A stretch of 64,000 nucleotides of DNA. Origin: Albidovulum sediminis (GTDB lineage Bacteria > Pseudomonadota > Alphaproteobacteria > Rhodobacterales > Rhodobacteraceae). Shown piece after piece: positions 54,501-64,000 of this stretch. Each line of letters opens with the position of its first letter. Position 1 is the stretch's first letter. The notes below the pieces were generated by a model. It was not told the DNA's origin. It saw only the letters and a list, made by a program, of their open reading frames with translations, and did not search any database. The DNA lies in contig NZ_JAOCQF010000003.1 in the NCBI RefSeq assembly GCF_025380365.1, positions 434,001-498,000 on the forward strand. Direction: 5' to 3'. The translations under genes and the position numbers were made by a program.

Positions 54501-55095
54501 GGTCTGCCAGGATCCTCCGGATCAGGTTTCGCACGGCGGCGCGGGCACCATCAAGCGTTTCCGTTCCGATGACATGCGTGGCGCGCGCGCGCTTTTCCGC
54601 GTCCGGGATCTGTCGCGAGAGGATCAGGTCTAGCTGCGCATCGGTCATGCCGGGGCGGGCAAGGACGCGGGCGCGCTGGACCTCTGCCGGGGCCGACACC
54701 ACGATTGTCGCATCCATCTCGCTGTCGGCCCCGGTTTCGAAGAGAAGCGGGATGTCGAGTACGACGATCCGCGCGCCATCCCGCGTGGCTTCGTCGAGAA
54801 ACGCCCGCCGGTCGGCGACGACAAGCGGGTGCACGACTGCCTCGATCCGGCGAAGGGCGCCGGGATCTGCGGCGATCCAGTCCTTCAGCCGTGCCCGGTC
54901 AACAGCGCCGTCGACGATCGCCGGCGGGTGCAGTGCGAATATCGCGGGAACAGCCTTTCCGCCGCGGGCGTAAAGGCGGTGCACCGCAGCGTCGGCATCC
55001 CAGACCGGCACGCCTTCCTGGCGAAACATTTCGGCGGTCGTCGACTTGCCCATGCCGATGGACCCGGTCAGGCCCAAGATGATCGGTCGGCTCAT
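54493..55095 (-). CDS. coaE: Dephospho-CoA kinase
   Basis: A 200-residue CoaE completing CoA synthesis. Walker A GSIGMGKS (11-18), [10 protein letters not shown] substrate region, [12 protein letters not shown] and [17 protein letters not shown] are clear. The start at 55095 overlaps the aroE stop by ATGA; the longer frame to 55152 would run into aroE. Confidence 0.95.
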   Translation of the reverse strand: MSRPIILGLTGSIGMGKSTTAEMFRQEGVPVWDADAAVHRLYARGGKAVPAIFALHPPAIVDGAVDRARLKDWIAADPGALRRIEAVVHPLVVADRRAFLDEATRDGARIVVLDIPLLFETGADSEMDATIVVSAPAEVQRARVLARPGMTDAQLDLILSRQIPDAEKRARATHVIGTETLDGARAAVRNLIRRILADHA

Positions 55096-55931
55096 GCGTT
55101 CAGGACTGCATCGCGGGTTTTCTGGTCGACCTCGGGCCGCTTCCCGAACCATCGTTCGAAGCCGGGCGCGGCCTGATGCAGAAGCATCCCGAGCCCGTCC
55201 ACGGTGGTGCAGCCGATTTCGGCCGCCGCTTCCAGAAATCCGGTTCGCAGGGGCGTGTAGACCAGGTCGTTGACGACGGCCTTCGCCGACAAGGCGTCCA
55301 GAGGCACGCGCAGATCCGGCTTGCCCACCATCCCGAGAGAAGAGGTGTTCACGACGGTCGCCGCATCCTCCATCATGTTGCCGGCCTGGACCCAGTCGTA
55401 AACCGCGACACGCGCCCCGAACTCGGATCGGAGCGCGTCTGCGCGCGCGCGCGTCCTGTTTGCGATGCGCACTTCCGGCGCGCCTGCGTCAAGAAGTGCC
55501 GTGACGACGGCACGCGCAGCACCACCCGCGCCGATCACGGCGGCGGGGCCCGAACCCGGGCGCCAGTCGGGCGCGTTTTGCCGAAGGTTGGCGATGAAAC
55601 CGTGCCCGTCGGTGTTGTCGGCGTGAATCTTTCCGTCCGACCGGAAGATCAGGGTGTTCGCGGCCCCGATCAGTGCAGCGCGGTCGGTCACGATGTCAGC
55701 CAGCGCGAGAACGCTTTCCTTGTGGGGAATCGTCACGTTGACACCGACAAACCCGGCCTTGGGAAGGGCGTGCAGAACCTCCTTCAGGTCTGCCTGGGCC
55801 ACATCCATCGGAATGTAGTAGCCCGCAATGCCGTAGGTCCGGAGCCAGTGGCCGTGAAGCACGGGGGATTTCGAATGCGCGATCGGGGACCCGATGACGC
55901 CGGCGAGCGGGATGCGCGGATGGTCGGTCAT
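55092..55931 (-). CDS. aroE: Shikimate dehydrogenase
   Basis: A 279-residue AroE reducing 3-dehydroshikimate with [21 protein letters not shown], the catalytic K71 (NVTIPHKE) and D108 (ADNTDGHGF), the dinucleotide-binding [12 protein letters not shown] and NRTRARAD are all present. Start 55931 overlaps the maf stop by ATGA. Confidence 0.96.
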   Translation of the reverse strand: MTDHPRIPLAGVIGSPIAHSKSPVLHGHWLRTYGIAGYYIPMDVAQADLKEVLHALPKAGFVGVNVTIPHKESVLALADIVTDRAALIGAANTLIFRSDGKIHADNTDGHGFIANLRQNAPDWRPGSGPAAVIGAGGAARAVVTALLDAGAPEVRIANRTRARADALRSEFGARVAVYDWVQAGNMMEDAATVVNTSSLGMVGKPDLRVPLDALSAKAVVNDLVYTPLRTGFLEAAAEIGCTTVDGLGMLLHQAAPGFERWFGKRPEVDQKTRDAVLNA

Positions 55932-56527
55932 GCTGCGATGTCGCCCCGAACCGAAAGCCACGTCAAGAGTTCGAGCAGCGGAAGACCAAGCACGTTGAAG
56001 AAATCCCCCTCGATGCGCGCCATCAGGCGCACGCCCTCTTCCTCCAGCTTGTAGGCGCCGACGCTGTGACGCACGCTGTCCCAGTTCCGCGCCAGATAGT
56101 CCTCAAGATAGGCCTCCGAAAACGGGCGCATGGTCAGGCGCACCTGGCCGACGTGCCGCCAGAGCGGTTCGCCATCTCGGTAGACGACGGCGGCGGACAG
56201 GAGCCGGTGGGTTTTCCCGCGGAGCGCGACCAGTTGCGCGCGCGCCTCATCCCGGCTTTCGGGCTTGGAGAAGATCCTGCCGTCCAGTTCCAGGATCTGA
56301 TCGGCACCAAGGACCATCGCCCCCGGTCTGCGCGCGGAAACCTTTGCCGCCTTCGCCTCTGCGAGGGCATCGGCAATATCGCGCGGCCCGGCCCCTTCAG
56401 CCAGAAGGGCGGCGCGGATCGCCTCCTCATCGACGCGCGGGAATTCCAGGTCAATGTTCAACCCGGCGTTCCTCAGCAGTGTCGCGCGGATCGCGGAACC
56501 GGAAGCGAGAACGAGATCTGGTTTCAT
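55928..56527 (-). CDS. maf: Maf-family nucleotide pyrophosphatase
   Basis: A 199-residue Maf/YceF-type protein. [47 protein letters not shown] and [11 protein letters not shown] are the family landmarks; the pattern (GADQIL, no second YhdE-type signature) favours the YceF (m7GTP) branch. It cleaves non-canonical nucleotides. It is the gene nearest to oriC on the left, reading away from it. Confidence 0.92.
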   Translation of the reverse strand: MKPDLVLASGSAIRATLLRNAGLNIDLEFPRVDEEAIRAALLAEGAGPRDIADALAEAKAAKVSARRPGAMVLGADQILELDGRIFSKPESRDEARAQLVALRGKTHRLLSAAVVYRDGEPLWRHVGQVRLTMRPFSEAYLEDYLARNWDSVRHSVGAYKLEEEGVRLMARIEGDFFNVLGLPLLELLTWLSVRGDIAA

Positions 56528-56950
56528 GCTGTGGACAGGTCTCGGGATGATCGGTTGCGGAGGCTGGGGACTTTCGACGCGAAAGGGGCGCTGGGGCTGA
56601 AAAGGTGGTCGCTCCGCCGGTTTGTCAAGCTGCCCGCCCCATCTTGCCCACCTGTGCACGAAGCTTTTCCACGCCGGTGCATAATCCCCATCCGCGCCCA
56701 AGTGTGGAAATCAATGCACAGGAACATCCCGACATGAACTTCCGTATCTCATTGTTAAAGAAAGACATTATGACGGCTTTCACGGTTTCTCCAGTTTTTC
56801 CCGGTGTTATCCACAACCTTTCCCGCCTGTGGATCATTTCACACCTGGCAAGCTTTTCCCAGCTGTCCACAACCCCAACATCATCATCATTCTTTTCTTT
56901 CCAATACTTATTTGATTAGGAGTAGGGGCCCCAGCGATGGAGACATCTCC
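56528..56950. other. Probable chromosomal replication origin (oriC)
   Basis: The only gene-free stretch longer than 300 bp in the window. It holds a perfect DnaA box TTATCCACA (56807-56815, plus) and a one-mismatch box TGATCCACA (56828-56836, minus). Weaker boxes are CTGTCCACA (56530-56538, minus; 56863-56871, plus), TTTTCCACG (56665-56673, plus), ATTTCCACA (56703-56711, minus) and CAATGCACA (56712-56720, plus). Two AT-rich stretches (about 56744-56772 and 56881-56922) could serve as unwinding elements. maf-dnaQ leave to the left and hemJ, rho to parB to the right, and parS sites are 3-5 kb away, as expected for an alphaproteobacterial origin. Confidence 0.82.
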
Positions 56951-57403
56951 GTGATTACCGATTTTCTCGCCGCCTACTATCCCTGGACGAAGTCGCTTCA
57001 CGTCATCTCCGTCATTGCCTGGATGGCTGGCCTTTTCTACCTGCCGAGGCTGTTCGTCTACCATGCAGAACAGGTCGAAGCGGGGTCGGCGACCGACGCG
57101 CTGTTCCAGACCATGGAACGCAAGCTGCTGCGACTGATCATGAACCCAGCGATGATCGCCACCTGGATCTTCGGTCTTGGTCTGGTGTTCACGCCGGGCA
57201 TCGTCGTCTGGGACGAGGTGTGGCCCTGGACGAAGGCCGCCGCCGTCCTCGGCATGACCTGGTTTCATCATTGGCTGGGCTATAGGCGCAAGGAATTCGT
57301 GGCCGGACGGAACACGCGGTCGGGTCGGACATACCGGATGATGAACGAGGTACCGACGCTTCTCCTGATCCTGATCGTCGTGTCGGTCATCGTGAAGTTC
57401 TGA
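56951..57403 (+). CDS. hemJ: Protoporphyrinogen IX oxidase HemJ
   Basis: A 150-residue four-helix membrane protein of the HemJ (UPF0093) family, which oxidises protoporphyrinogen IX. The first helix carries W..K.LHVISVIAWMAGLFYLPRL with the essential His, then FVYH; RKLLR-type loop and NPAMIATW, and the last helix PTLLLILIVVSVIVKF. GTG at 56951 is chosen because GGAG precedes it and upstream residues lie in oriC and are not HemJ-like. Confidence 0.9.
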   Translation: MITDFLAAYYPWTKSLHVISVIAWMAGLFYLPRLFVYHAEQVEAGSATDALFQTMERKLLRLIMNPAMIATWIFGLGLVFTPGIVVWDEVWPWTKAAAVLGMTWFHHWLGYRRKEFVAGRNTRSGRTYRMMNEVPTLLLILIVVSVIVKF

Positions 57404-57410
57404 GCCTTTG

Positions 57411-57439
57411 TTGACTCTCACCCCCGGTGGCGTGTATCA
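57411..57439 (+). promoter_or_regulatory. Candidate rho promoter
   Basis: TTGACT (57411-57416), 17 bases, then GTATCA (57434-57439). The leader to rho would be about 85 nt, room for the attenuation-type autoregulation known for rho. Confidence 0.5.
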
Positions 57440-57529
57440 GCGGCTCTGGCCCTTCCGTCCGGAAATGGGCGTTTCCCGAACCCGAAATCCTCGTGCCCGG
57501 CAGGGCGCCGCGATGTGAGCATTTATTTC

Positions 57530-58801
57530 ATGAACCAGGACCGTTTGAACCTAGCCGATCTGAAGGTGAAAAGCCCCGCCGACCTTCTGGCGATGGCGGA
57601 AGAGCTCGAGATCGAGAACGCGTCCACCATGCGCAAGGGCGAGATGATGTTCTCGATCCTGCGCGAGTATGCCGAGGAAGGATACGAGGTTGGTGGCGAC
57701 GGCGTTCTGGAGGTGCTTCAGGACGGGTTCGGATTTCTCCGCTCGCCGGAGGCGAACTATCTGCCAGGCCCGGATGACATCTATGTCAGCCCGGACATGA
57801 TCCGGCAGTATTCCATGCGAACGGGTGACACCGTCGAGGGTGTCATCCGCGCGCCAGGAGAGAACGAGCGTTACTTCGCCCTGACCAAGGTCACGCGCAT
57901 CAACTTCGAGAACCCGGAGAAGGCGCGCCACAAGGTTGCGTTCGACAACCTGACGCCGCTTTACCCGGATGAGCGCCTGAAGATGGAGATCGAGGATCCC
58001 ACCATCCGCGATCGTTCTGCCCGGATCATCGACCTGGTCGCACCGATCGGCAAAGGCCAACGGTCGCTTATCGTGGCGCCGCCGCGGACCGGCAAGACGG
58101 TACTTCTGCAGAACATCGCCCACTCGATCGAGAAGAACCATCCGGAGTGCTACCTGATCGTTCTTCTGATCGACGAACGGCCGGAAGAGGTGACCGACAT
58201 GCAAAGGAGCGTCAAGGGTGAGGTGATCTCCTCCACCTTCGACGAACCGGCGACGCGTCACGTCGCGGTGGCTGAAATGGTGATCGAGAAGGCCAAGCGG
58301 CTTGTCGAGCACAAGCGGGACGTGGTGATCCTGCTCGATTCGATCACCCGCTTGGGTCGGGCCTTCAACACGGTTGTTCCGTCGTCGGGCAAGGTCCTGA
58401 CCGGCGGTGTCGACGCCAACGCGCTGCAGCGGCCGAAGCGGTTCTTCGGCGCCGCCCGCAACATCGAGGAAGGCGGATCGCTGACCATCATCGCCACCGC
58501 GCTGATCGACACCGGCAGCCGAATGGACGAAGTGATCTTCGAGGAGTTCAAGGGCACCGGCAACAGCGAGATCGTCCTTGATCGGAAGGTGGCGGACAAG
58601 CGTGTCTTCCCGGCGATGGACATCCTCAAGTCCGGCACCCGGAAAGAGGAACTTCTGGTCGATTCCAAGGATCTGCAGAAGACCTACGTTCTCAGGCGCA
58701 TCCTGAACCCGATGGGCACCACGGATGCCATCGAGTTCCTGATTTCGAAGCTGAAGCAGACCAAGACGAACGGCGAGTTCTTCGATTCCATGAACGCCTG
58801 A
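57530..58801 (+). CDS. rho: Transcription termination factor Rho
   Basis: A 423-residue Rho hexameric helicase. N-terminal RNA-binding domain with [20 protein letters not shown] and the cold-shock-like [22 protein letters not shown]; Walker A PPRTGKT (184-190), Walker [18 protein letters not shown]-loop/R-loop [16 protein letters not shown] 57530 gives the usual length; GTG 57515 would add five residues and cannot be ruled out. Confidence 0.97.
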   Translation: MNQDRLNLADLKVKSPADLLAMAEELEIENASTMRKGEMMFSILREYAEEGYEVGGDGVLEVLQDGFGFLRSPEANYLPGPDDIYVSPDMIRQYSMRTGDTVEGVIRAPGENERYFALTKVTRINFENPEKARHKVAFDNLTPLYPDERLKMEIEDPTIRDRSARIIDLVAPIGKGQRSLIVAPPRTGKTVLLQNIAHSIEKNHPECYLIVLLIDERPEEVTDMQRSVKGEVISSTFDEPATRHVAVAEMVIEKAKRLVEHKRDVVILLDSITRLGRAFNTVVPSSGKVLTGGVDANALQRPKRFFGAARNIEEGGSLTIIATALIDTGSRMDEVIFEEFKGTGNSEIVLDRKVADKRVFPAMDILKSGTRKEELLVDSKDLQKTYVLRRILNPMGTTDAIEFLISKLKQTKTNGEFFDSMNA

Positions 58802-58832
58802 CTTGTTGTTATAAAACAATAGGGTACTGACT

Positions 58833-60119
58833 ATGGAAACGATCTTTGCACTCGCCTCGGCGCGGGGGAAGTCCGGCGTTGCGGTGGTTCGGGTGTCAGG
58901 CCCCGCAGCGTTCGGCGCCGCGCGCGCCCTGGTCGGCGACCTGCCGGAGCTGCGCCGTGCCGGCCTGAGGCGGCTGGTCTGGCAGGGGGACGTGCTTGAC
59001 GAGGCGCTGGTGCTTTGCTTCGCGGCAGAGGCGAGCTTTACGGGTGAAGATACGGTGGAGTTCCACCTGCACGGGGCGACCGCAACCGTGGCCGCCGTTA
59101 TTCGCGCCCTGTCGGCGCAGGAAAGGCTCCGCCTGGCCGAGGCGGGAGAGTTCACCCGCAGGGCGCTGGAAAATGGCAGGGTCGACCTGGCGCAGGTCGA
59201 GGGCCTGGCCGATCTGATCGAGGCCGAAACCGAGGCGCAGCGCAAACAGGCCCTTCGTGTGCTTTCGGGTCGGGTCGGGGCGCGGGCGGAAAGCTGGCGG
59301 CAAAGGCTGATCCGGGCGTCAGCGCTTCTGGCCGCCACGATCGATTTCGCGGACGAGGATGTTCCGGTCGACGTCAGGCCGGAGGTTTTGGCCCTGATCG
59401 CGGAGGTCAAGGCGGGCCTGTCCGCGGAGCTACGTGGCTATGGCGCGGCAGAGGTTGTCCGCGAGGGGTTCGAGGTTGCCATAGTTGGCCGGCCGAACGC
59501 CGGAAAATCCACGCTTCTCAATGCGTTGGCGGGCAGGGAGGCGGCCATTACGTCGGAGTATGCGGGCACGACCCGCGACGTGATCGAGGTCAGGATGGAC
59601 CTGGCGGGTTTCGCCGTGACGCTTCTTGACACCGCGGGCCTTCGCGAGGCCGAGGATCATGTCGAGAGCATTGGAATCGACCGGGCGATCGCCCGTGCCG
59701 AAGTCGCGGACTTGCGGGTGTTTCTGGATGATGGTGGGGCGCTTTCTATGCTTTCGCCGCGCGGCGATGACATCGTGGTGCGCGCCAAGGCCGATCTTCA
59801 TCCTGATGAACCGGGCCTGGCCGTCTCTGGCCTGACCGGTCAGGGGCTTGAGCGGTTGGTTGCCGAAATCGGGGAACGGGTGGCGCAAAAGGCGGCAGGC
59901 GCAGGGCTGATCACGCGCGAAAGGCACCGGGCGGCGGTTGTTCGGGCGTTGGGGGCTTTGGAATCGGCCGAATCTGAGGTAGTCAGCGGACACGGCCTAG
60001 AGGAACTGGCTGCCGAGGAGTTGCGGAGTGCGGTCCGGGCGCTAGATTCCCTGGTCGGTCGCGTCGATGTCGAGGATCTGCTGGACGAGATTTTCTCCAG
60101 GTTCTGCATCGGCAAGTAG
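58833..60119 (+). CDS. mnmE: tRNA modification GTPase MnmE
   Basis: A 428-residue GTPase. N-terminal formyl-THF-binding domain ([21 protein letters not shown]), helical domain, inserted G domain with [14 protein letters not shown], the switch TTRD, DTAGLRE, and the C-terminal C425-I-G-K428 active motif. With MnmG it makes (c)mnm5 groups at tRNA U34. MnmG starts 3 bp later. Confidence 0.97.
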   Translation: METIFALASARGKSGVAVVRVSGPAAFGAARALVGDLPELRRAGLRRLVWQGDVLDEALVLCFAAEASFTGEDTVEFHLHGATATVAAVIRALSAQERLRLAEAGEFTRRALENGRVDLAQVEGLADLIEAETEAQRKQALRVLSGRVGARAESWRQRLIRASALLAATIDFADEDVPVDVRPEVLALIAEVKAGLSAELRGYGAAEVVREGFEVAIVGRPNAGKSTLLNALAGREAAITSEYAGTTRDVIEVRMDLAGFAVTLLDTAGLREAEDHVESIGIDRAIARAEVADLRVFLDDGGALSMLSPRGDDIVVRAKADLHPDEPGLAVSGLTGQGLERLVAEIGERVAQKAAGAGLITRERHRAAVVRALGALESAESEVVSGHGLEELAAEELRSAVRALDSLVGRVDVEDLLDEIFSRFCIGK

Positions 60120-60122
60120 GGA

Positions 60123-61997
60123 GTGTTTCACGTGAAACAGTTCGATGTCATCGTGATCGGCGGCGGGCATGCCGGAACCGAGGCGGCGCACGCGGCAGCA
60201 CGGATGGGTGCGAGGACGGCGCTGGTGACGCTGCGGGCGGACGCTATCGGCGTCATGTCGTGCAATCCTGCCATCGGGGGTCTTGGCAAGGGCCACCTGG
60301 TTCGCGAGATCGATGCGCTGGATGGTGTGATGGGACAGGCCGCGGACCGAGCCGGCATCCAGTTCCGGCTTCTCAACCGCCGAAAGGGACCCGCTGTCCA
60401 GGGGCCGAGGGCGCAGGCAGACCGCAAGTTGTACCGCCTGGCGGTACAGGATTTTCTGTCGCTGCGCCCGGGCCTGACGATCATCGAGGCAGAGGCGACG
60501 GACGTCATCCTGGCGGGTAACCGCATCGCGGGCCTCGAGTTGGCCGACGGGACGACACTGTCGGCAGGGGCGGTGGTTCTGACCGCCGGAACGTTCTTGC
60601 GTGGAACGATCCATGTCGGTGACACGAAGCGCCCCGGCGGAAGGGTGGGCGATAAGCCCTCCATCCGGCTGGCGGAGCGGCTTGAGGCGCTCGGATTGCC
60701 GATGGGGCGGCTCAAGACGGGTACGCCGCCCCGGCTGGATGGCCGAACGATCGACTGGTCGCGGCTTGAGATGCAGCCGGGCGATGAGGAGCCCGTGGTT
60801 TTTTCCTTCCTGAACCGAAAGCCCTTTGCGCGGCAGATTTCCTGCGGAATCACGCATACGAACGAAGCCACGCACGACATCATCCGCACGAACATTCTTC
60901 GCTCCGCAATGTATGGCGGGCACATCGAAGGCGTCGGCCCGCGCTATTGCCCCTCTGTCGAGGACAAGGTGGTTCGATTCGCTGACAAGTCATCGCACCA
61001 GGTGTTTCTGGAGCCGGAAGGGCTGGACGACGATACGGTCTATCCCAACGGCATCTCGACTTCGCTGCCCGCCGATGTTCAGGAGGCCTATGTCCACACG
61101 ATTGCGGGGCTTGAGCGTGCGCGCATCATGCAACCGGGCTATGCGATAGAATACGACTATGTTGATCCGCGGGCGTTGCGCGAAACGCTCGGTCTGAAGG
61201 CGCTACCGGGTCTATATCTTGCGGGTCAGATCAACGGCACCACAGGATATGAGGAGGCCGGTGCCCAAGGCCTTGTTGCGGGTCTGAATGCCGCGCTCGA
61301 GGCGACGGGCAGGGATCCCGCCGTCTTCAGCAGGTCCGACAGCTACATCGGCGTTATGATCGACGATCTGGTAACGCGCGGGGTGAGCGAGCCGTATCGG
61401 ATGTTCACCTCGCGCGCGGAGTTCCGGCTTTCGCTCCGCGCAGATAACGCGGATCAGCGGCTGACCCCGCTTGGCCTGTCCCTGGGGTGCGTAGCCGACC
61501 AGCGGAAAAAATCGTTTGGCGACAAGATGGAAGCAATCGCGTCCGGCCGGCAGATGTTGTCTGAACTGGTCCTGTCTCCGAATGAGGCTGCGGCCCATGG
61601 TCTGAAAGTCAGTCAGGATGGGGTCCGGCGGAACGGTTTTACCCTTCTGGCTTTCCCCGATATCGGGTTCGATGACCTCTTGAGGGTCAGGCCATCGCTA
61701 TCCTGCATCTCCGACGAAGTCCGGAACCAGATCGAGAGAGACGCGTTATATGCCCAATATCTCGACCGCCAAGCCGCTGACATTGATCAGGTTCGAAGGG
61801 ATGAAGGCCACGAAATTCCGGAGGATTTTGATTATGGCAGCCTTTCCGGGCTGTCTGCCGAGCTCAGTTCCAAGCTGTCGCGCATTCAACCCCGGACGCT
61901 TTCTCAGGCCGGACGCGTGGATGGAATGACGCCCGCGGCGCTGACGCTCATCCTGGCGCGCCTCAAGAAGGCGGATCGGCAGCGGTCAGCCGGATGA
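60123..61997 (+). CDS. mnmG: tRNA uridine-5-carboxymethylaminomethyl modification enzyme MnmG (GidA)
   Basis: A 624-residue FAD protein: dinucleotide-binding [52 protein letters not shown], the catalytic Cys in [12 protein letters not shown] and CPSVEDK, and [17 protein letters not shown]. The start is GTG 60123, which forms part of a parS site, so the first residues (FHVKQ) are dictated partly by ParB binding. Confidence 0.97.
   Translation: MFHVKQFDVIVIGGGHAGTEAAHAAARMGARTALVTLRADAIGVMSCNPAIGGLGKGHLVREIDALDGVMGQAADRAGIQFRLLNRRKGPAVQGPRAQADRKLYRLAVQDFLSLRPGLTIIEAEATDVILAGNRIAGLELADGTTLSAGAVVLTAGTFLRGTIHVGDTKRPGGRVGDKPSIRLAERLEALGLPMGRLKTGTPPRLDGRTIDWSRLEMQPGDEEPVVFSFLNRKPFARQISCGITHTNEATHDIIRTNILRSAMYGGHIEGVGPRYCPSVEDKVVRFADKSSHQVFLEPEGLDDDTVYPNGISTSLPADVQEAYVHTIAGLERARIMQPGYAIEYDYVDPRALRETLGLKALPGLYLAGQINGTTGYEEAGAQGLVAGLNAALEATGRDPAVFSRSDSYIGVMIDDLVTRGVSEPYRMFTSRAEFRLSLRADNADQRLTPLGLSLGCVADQRKKSFGDKMEAIASGRQMLSELVLSPNEAAAHGLKVSQDGVRRNGFTLLAFPDIGFDDLLRVRPSLSCISDEVRNQIERDALYAQYLDRQAADIDQVRRDEGHEIPEDFDYGSLSGLSAELSSKLSRIQPRTLSQAGRVDGMTPAALTLILARLKKADRQRSAG
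60124..60139. promoter_or_regulatory. parS site 1 (in the mnmG start)
   Basis: TGTTTCACGTGAAACA, a perfect 16-bp palindrome equal to the conserved ParB-binding site. It overlaps the GTG start and first five codons of mnmG. Confidence 0.95.
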
Positions 61998-62614
61998 GCA
62001 AGGAAGACTTCGTCGCGCGTCGTCGTGTTTCACGTGAAACAGTGGCCCGGCTGGAGCGGTATGCGGAGCTTCTGGGCAAATGGAATCCGGCGATCAACCT
62101 GGTTTCCCCCTCCACTCTGAAGGAGGTCTGGACCCGGCACTTCCTTGATTCGGCGCAGCTTCTGGATTTGGCGCCCGCGAGAGCCATGCACTGGGTGGAC
62201 CTGGGGGCCGGTGGCGGCTTCCCCGGTCTGGTGGTGGCAATTCTGGCGAAGGAAGAGAGGCCTGCCCTCAAATTCACCCTGGTCGAGTCGGATCGGCGCA
62301 AGGCGGCGTTCCTTGCGCATGCGGCGCGCAGTCTCGGCGTGGATGCGGAGGTGCTGGGCGACCGGATCGAAACCATCCCGCCCTTGGGCGCGGACGTGAT
62401 TTCGGCGCGGGCGCTGGCGCCCTTGGAACAGCTACTGTACTTTGCTGCGCGCCACATGAGGACGGGAGGCGTAGCGATTTTTCCCAAGGGCGCGCGCCAC
62501 GAGGACGAGATCCGTCAAGCACTTGAAAAATGGCGCTTCGCTTGCGAGAAACACCGCAGCATGACGGATCCGGAGGCCGTCGTGCTGACAGTCGGAGAGA
62601 TCGCCCGTGTCTGA
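61994..62614 (+). CDS. rsmG: 16S rRNA (guanine(527)-N7)-methyltransferase RsmG (GidB)
   Basis: A 206-residue SAM-dependent methyltransferase for G527 of 16S r[21 protein letters not shown], the SAM motif [26 protein letters not shown] and [12 protein letters not shown] are diagnostic. The start overlaps the mnmG stop (ATGA). Codons for VSRETV carry the second parS. Confidence 0.96.
   Translation: MSKEDFVARRRVSRETVARLERYAELLGKWNPAINLVSPSTLKEVWTRHFLDSAQLLDLAPARAMHWVDLGAGGGFPGLVVAILAKEERPALKFTLVESDRRKAAFLAHAARSLGVDAEVLGDRIETIPPLGADVISARALAPLEQLLYFAARHMRTGGVAIFPKGARHEDEIRQALEKWRFACEKHRSMTDPEAVVLTVGEIARV
62026..62041. promoter_or_regulatory. parS site 2 (inside rsmG)
   Basis: A second perfect TGTTTCACGTGAAACA, 32 bp into rsmG, 1.9 kb from site 1 and about 0.6 kb before parA. 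Confidence 0.95.
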
Positions 62615-63413
62615 CCCAACCCGCCCGCCAGGCCCAAGGATCATTGCGATTGCCAACCAGAAGGGCGGCGTCGGAAAGACCACGACTGCGATCAACCTCG
62701 CGGCGGCGCTTGCAGAAAACGGCTTGCGTGTGCTTCTGGTCGATCTGGATCCCCAAGGAAATGCGTCTACCGGCCTTGGCGTCGAGCAAACGCAGCGGGG
62801 GCTGACCACCTATGATCTGCTGATCGAGGACGCCGCGCTTTCAGACGTGGTGCGCCAGACCGAGGTGCCGGGGATCTGGATCTGCCCTGCGACCACAGAC
62901 CTGTCATCGGCCGACATCGAACTCGTCGCGAACGAGAAGCGCAGTTTCCTGCTGTACGACGCGCTTCGGCAACCTGCGATCGACGCCTATGGTTTCGACT
63001 ACGTGCTGATCGACTGTCCGCCGTCGCTCAGCCTGCTGACGGTCAACGCGATGATCGCGGCGCACTCCGTGCTCATTCCCCTGCAGGCGGAGTTTTTTGC
63101 TCTGGAAGGGTTGTCGCAACTCATGCTCACCGTGCGGCAGGTTCGCCAGACGGCGAACAAGGACCTGCGCATCGAAGGAATCGTCCTCACGATGTATGAT
63201 GGCCGCAACAACCTGGCACAACTTGTTGAGGCTGATGCGCGCGCCAACCTCGGGGACCTTGTTTTCCGGACGATCGTTCCCCGCAACGTCCGTGTGAGCG
63301 AGGCGCCATCTTATTCGGTGCCGGTCCTGATCTACGATACGACATCGAAGGGAAGCCTGGCCTACCGCTCGCTGGCGCAGGAGCTTCTTGCCCGGCACGC
63401 CCGCGCAGCTTGA
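62607..63413 (+). CDS. parA: Chromosome partitioning ATPase ParA
   Basis: A 268-residue ParA with deviant Walker A KGGVGKTT (19-26), the DLDPQGNASTGLG segment, DYVLIDCPPSLSLLT (Walker B) and a PLQAEFFALEGL region. GTG 62607 overlaps the rsmG stop. ParA gradients pull ParB-parS complexes apart after replication. Confidence 0.97.
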   Translation: MSDPTRPPGPRIIAIANQKGGVGKTTTAINLAAALAENGLRVLLVDLDPQGNASTGLGVEQTQRGLTTYDLLIEDAALSDVVRQTEVPGIWICPATTDLSSADIELVANEKRSFLLYDALRQPAIDAYGFDYVLIDCPPSLSLLTVNAMIAAHSVLIPLQAEFFALEGLSQLMLTVRQVRQTANKDLRIEGIVLTMYDGRNNLAQLVEADARANLGDLVFRTIVPRNVRVSEAPSYSVPVLIYDTTSKGSLAYRSLAQELLARHARAA

Positions 63414-63423
63414 GAGGAACAGA

Positions 63424-64000
63424 ATGACCGACAGGAAACTGGAACGCCGCGGGCTTGGCAGGGGACTTTCGGCGCTGATGGCCGATGTGAACCTCGGAGG
63501 CGGTCATGGGGATGAACAGGCCGCACCCCGGCGCGCGGAAGTCTTTGTTCCGATCGAGAAGATCGTGCCGAACCCCAACCAGCCGCGCCGCGATTTCCTG
63601 CCGGAGGCATTGGCCGAACTGAGCCAGTCCATTCGTGAAAAGGGGATCATCCAGCCGCTTATCGTCCGGAAAAGAAAAGACAATCCAGACGGCTACGAGA
63701 TCGTGGCGGGTGAGCGCAGGTGGCGTGCGGCGCAGGCGGCGCAGATCCACGAGGTGCCCGTCATTGTGCGCGACCTGGACGACACCGAGGTTCTGGAAGT
63801 CGCCATCATCGAGAACATCCAGCGCGCCGATCTCAATGCCTTAGAGGAGGCGATGGCCTATCGTCAGTTGATGGATCGCTTCGGCCACACGCAGGAAAAA
63901 CTCGCCGAGGCCCTGGCGAAAAGCCGAAGCCACATCGCCAACCTCCTCCGTCTTCTGCACCTGCCGGAGGAGATTCAGACCTGGTTGCGCGAAGGCAAGC
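63424..64000 (+). CDS. parB: Chromosome partitioning protein ParB (cut by window edge)
   Basis: The first 192 residues of ParB: RRGLGRGLSALM at the N-terminus, the CTP-binding region NPNQPRRDF, GIIQPLIVR and GERRWRAAQ, ENIQRADLNALEEA, and the start of the helix-turn-helix that reads parS (KLAEALAKSRSHIANLLRLL). A GAGAGGAACAG leader precedes ATG 63424. The C-terminal dimer domain lies past the window. Confidence 0.97.
   Translation, partial: MTDRKLERRGLGRGLSALMADVNLGGGHGDEQAAPRRAEVFVPIEKIVPNPNQPRRDFLPEALAELSQSIREKGIIQPLIVRKRKDNPDGYEIVAGERRWRAAQAAQIHEVPVIVRDLDDTEVLEVAIIENIQRADLNALEEAMAYRQLMDRFGHTQEKLAEALAKSRSHIANLLRLLHLPEEIQTWLREGK

Noticed and set aside
57551-59410. A 619-codon minus-strand frame spanning rho and mnmE
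   Set aside because: It crosses two well-defined genes in antisense and has no family features.
1-64000. CRISPR arrays, insertion sequences, prophage, toxin-antitoxin or defence systems
   Set aside because: No spaced repeats, transposases, integrases, phage genes or recognisable defence genes were found on either strand.

Overview
The window is high-GC, almost fully coding chromosomal DNA from an alphaproteobacterium, most likely a member of the Rhodobacteraceae (Rhodobacterales). The reasons are the regB / senC-regA-hvrA redox locus in the arrangement known from Rhodobacter capsulatus, with ahcY close by; the secB-fxsA-Tim44-like group; the addAB, amgK-murU and hemD-mitofilin-hemY operons typical of alphaproteobacteria; and the oriC/parAB neighbourhood. 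No transposase, integrase, CRISPR array or rRNA was seen. The genus cannot be fixed from the sequence alone.

Region 1 (1-9019) is an accessory catabolic locus next to the 3' end of a tRNA-Thr gene. A GntR/FCD regulator sits between two operons. The minus-strand operon encodes a trimethylamine-dehydrogenase-like flavoprotein, a non-pyrrolysine MttB-family methyltransferase and a CocE-type hydrolase cut by the window edge. The plus-strand operon encodes a DapA-family lyase, a D-amino-acid-dehydrogenase-like FAD enzyme (frameshifted here), an atypical SDR and a proline-racemase-family enzyme. Together the genes suggest demethylation and then breakdown of an N-methylated (hydroxy)proline or a related betaine.

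Region 2 (9081-39791) is mainly core genome: a bidirectional terminator and tRNA-Thr(CGU); the hemD-mitofilin-hemY operon facing tsaD-gpsA-YciI-EVE; ahcY; an HD phosphohydrolase; the hvrA, regA, senC / regB redox-control locus; a kinase-less PAS protein behind a CtrA-like box; tsaE-amgK-murU-addB-addA-trxA; hslV-membrane protein-hslU; a lipoprotein hydrolase; Smr; a Tim44-like protein; fxsA-secB-idi.

Region 3 (39795-47547) looks like a second accessory block: the DUF4387/AtuA pair with a complete tripartite tricarboxylate transporter (TctCBA), facing a response regulator, a histidine kinase and a solute-binding protein that look like a three-part sensory system.

Region 4 (47677-64000) is the envelope and replication-origin neighbourhood: tamA-tamB, a YihY/BrkB membrane protein, then dnaQ-coaE-aroE-maf reading away from a 423-bp gene-free stretch with one perfect and several degenerate DnaA boxes (probable oriC). 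On the other side lie hemJ, rho, mnmE, mnmG, rsmG, parA and a truncated parB. Two perfect 16-bp parS sites lie inside the 5' ends of mnmG and rsmG. Genes on both flanks of the proposed oriC point away from it, as expected for leading-strand coding.
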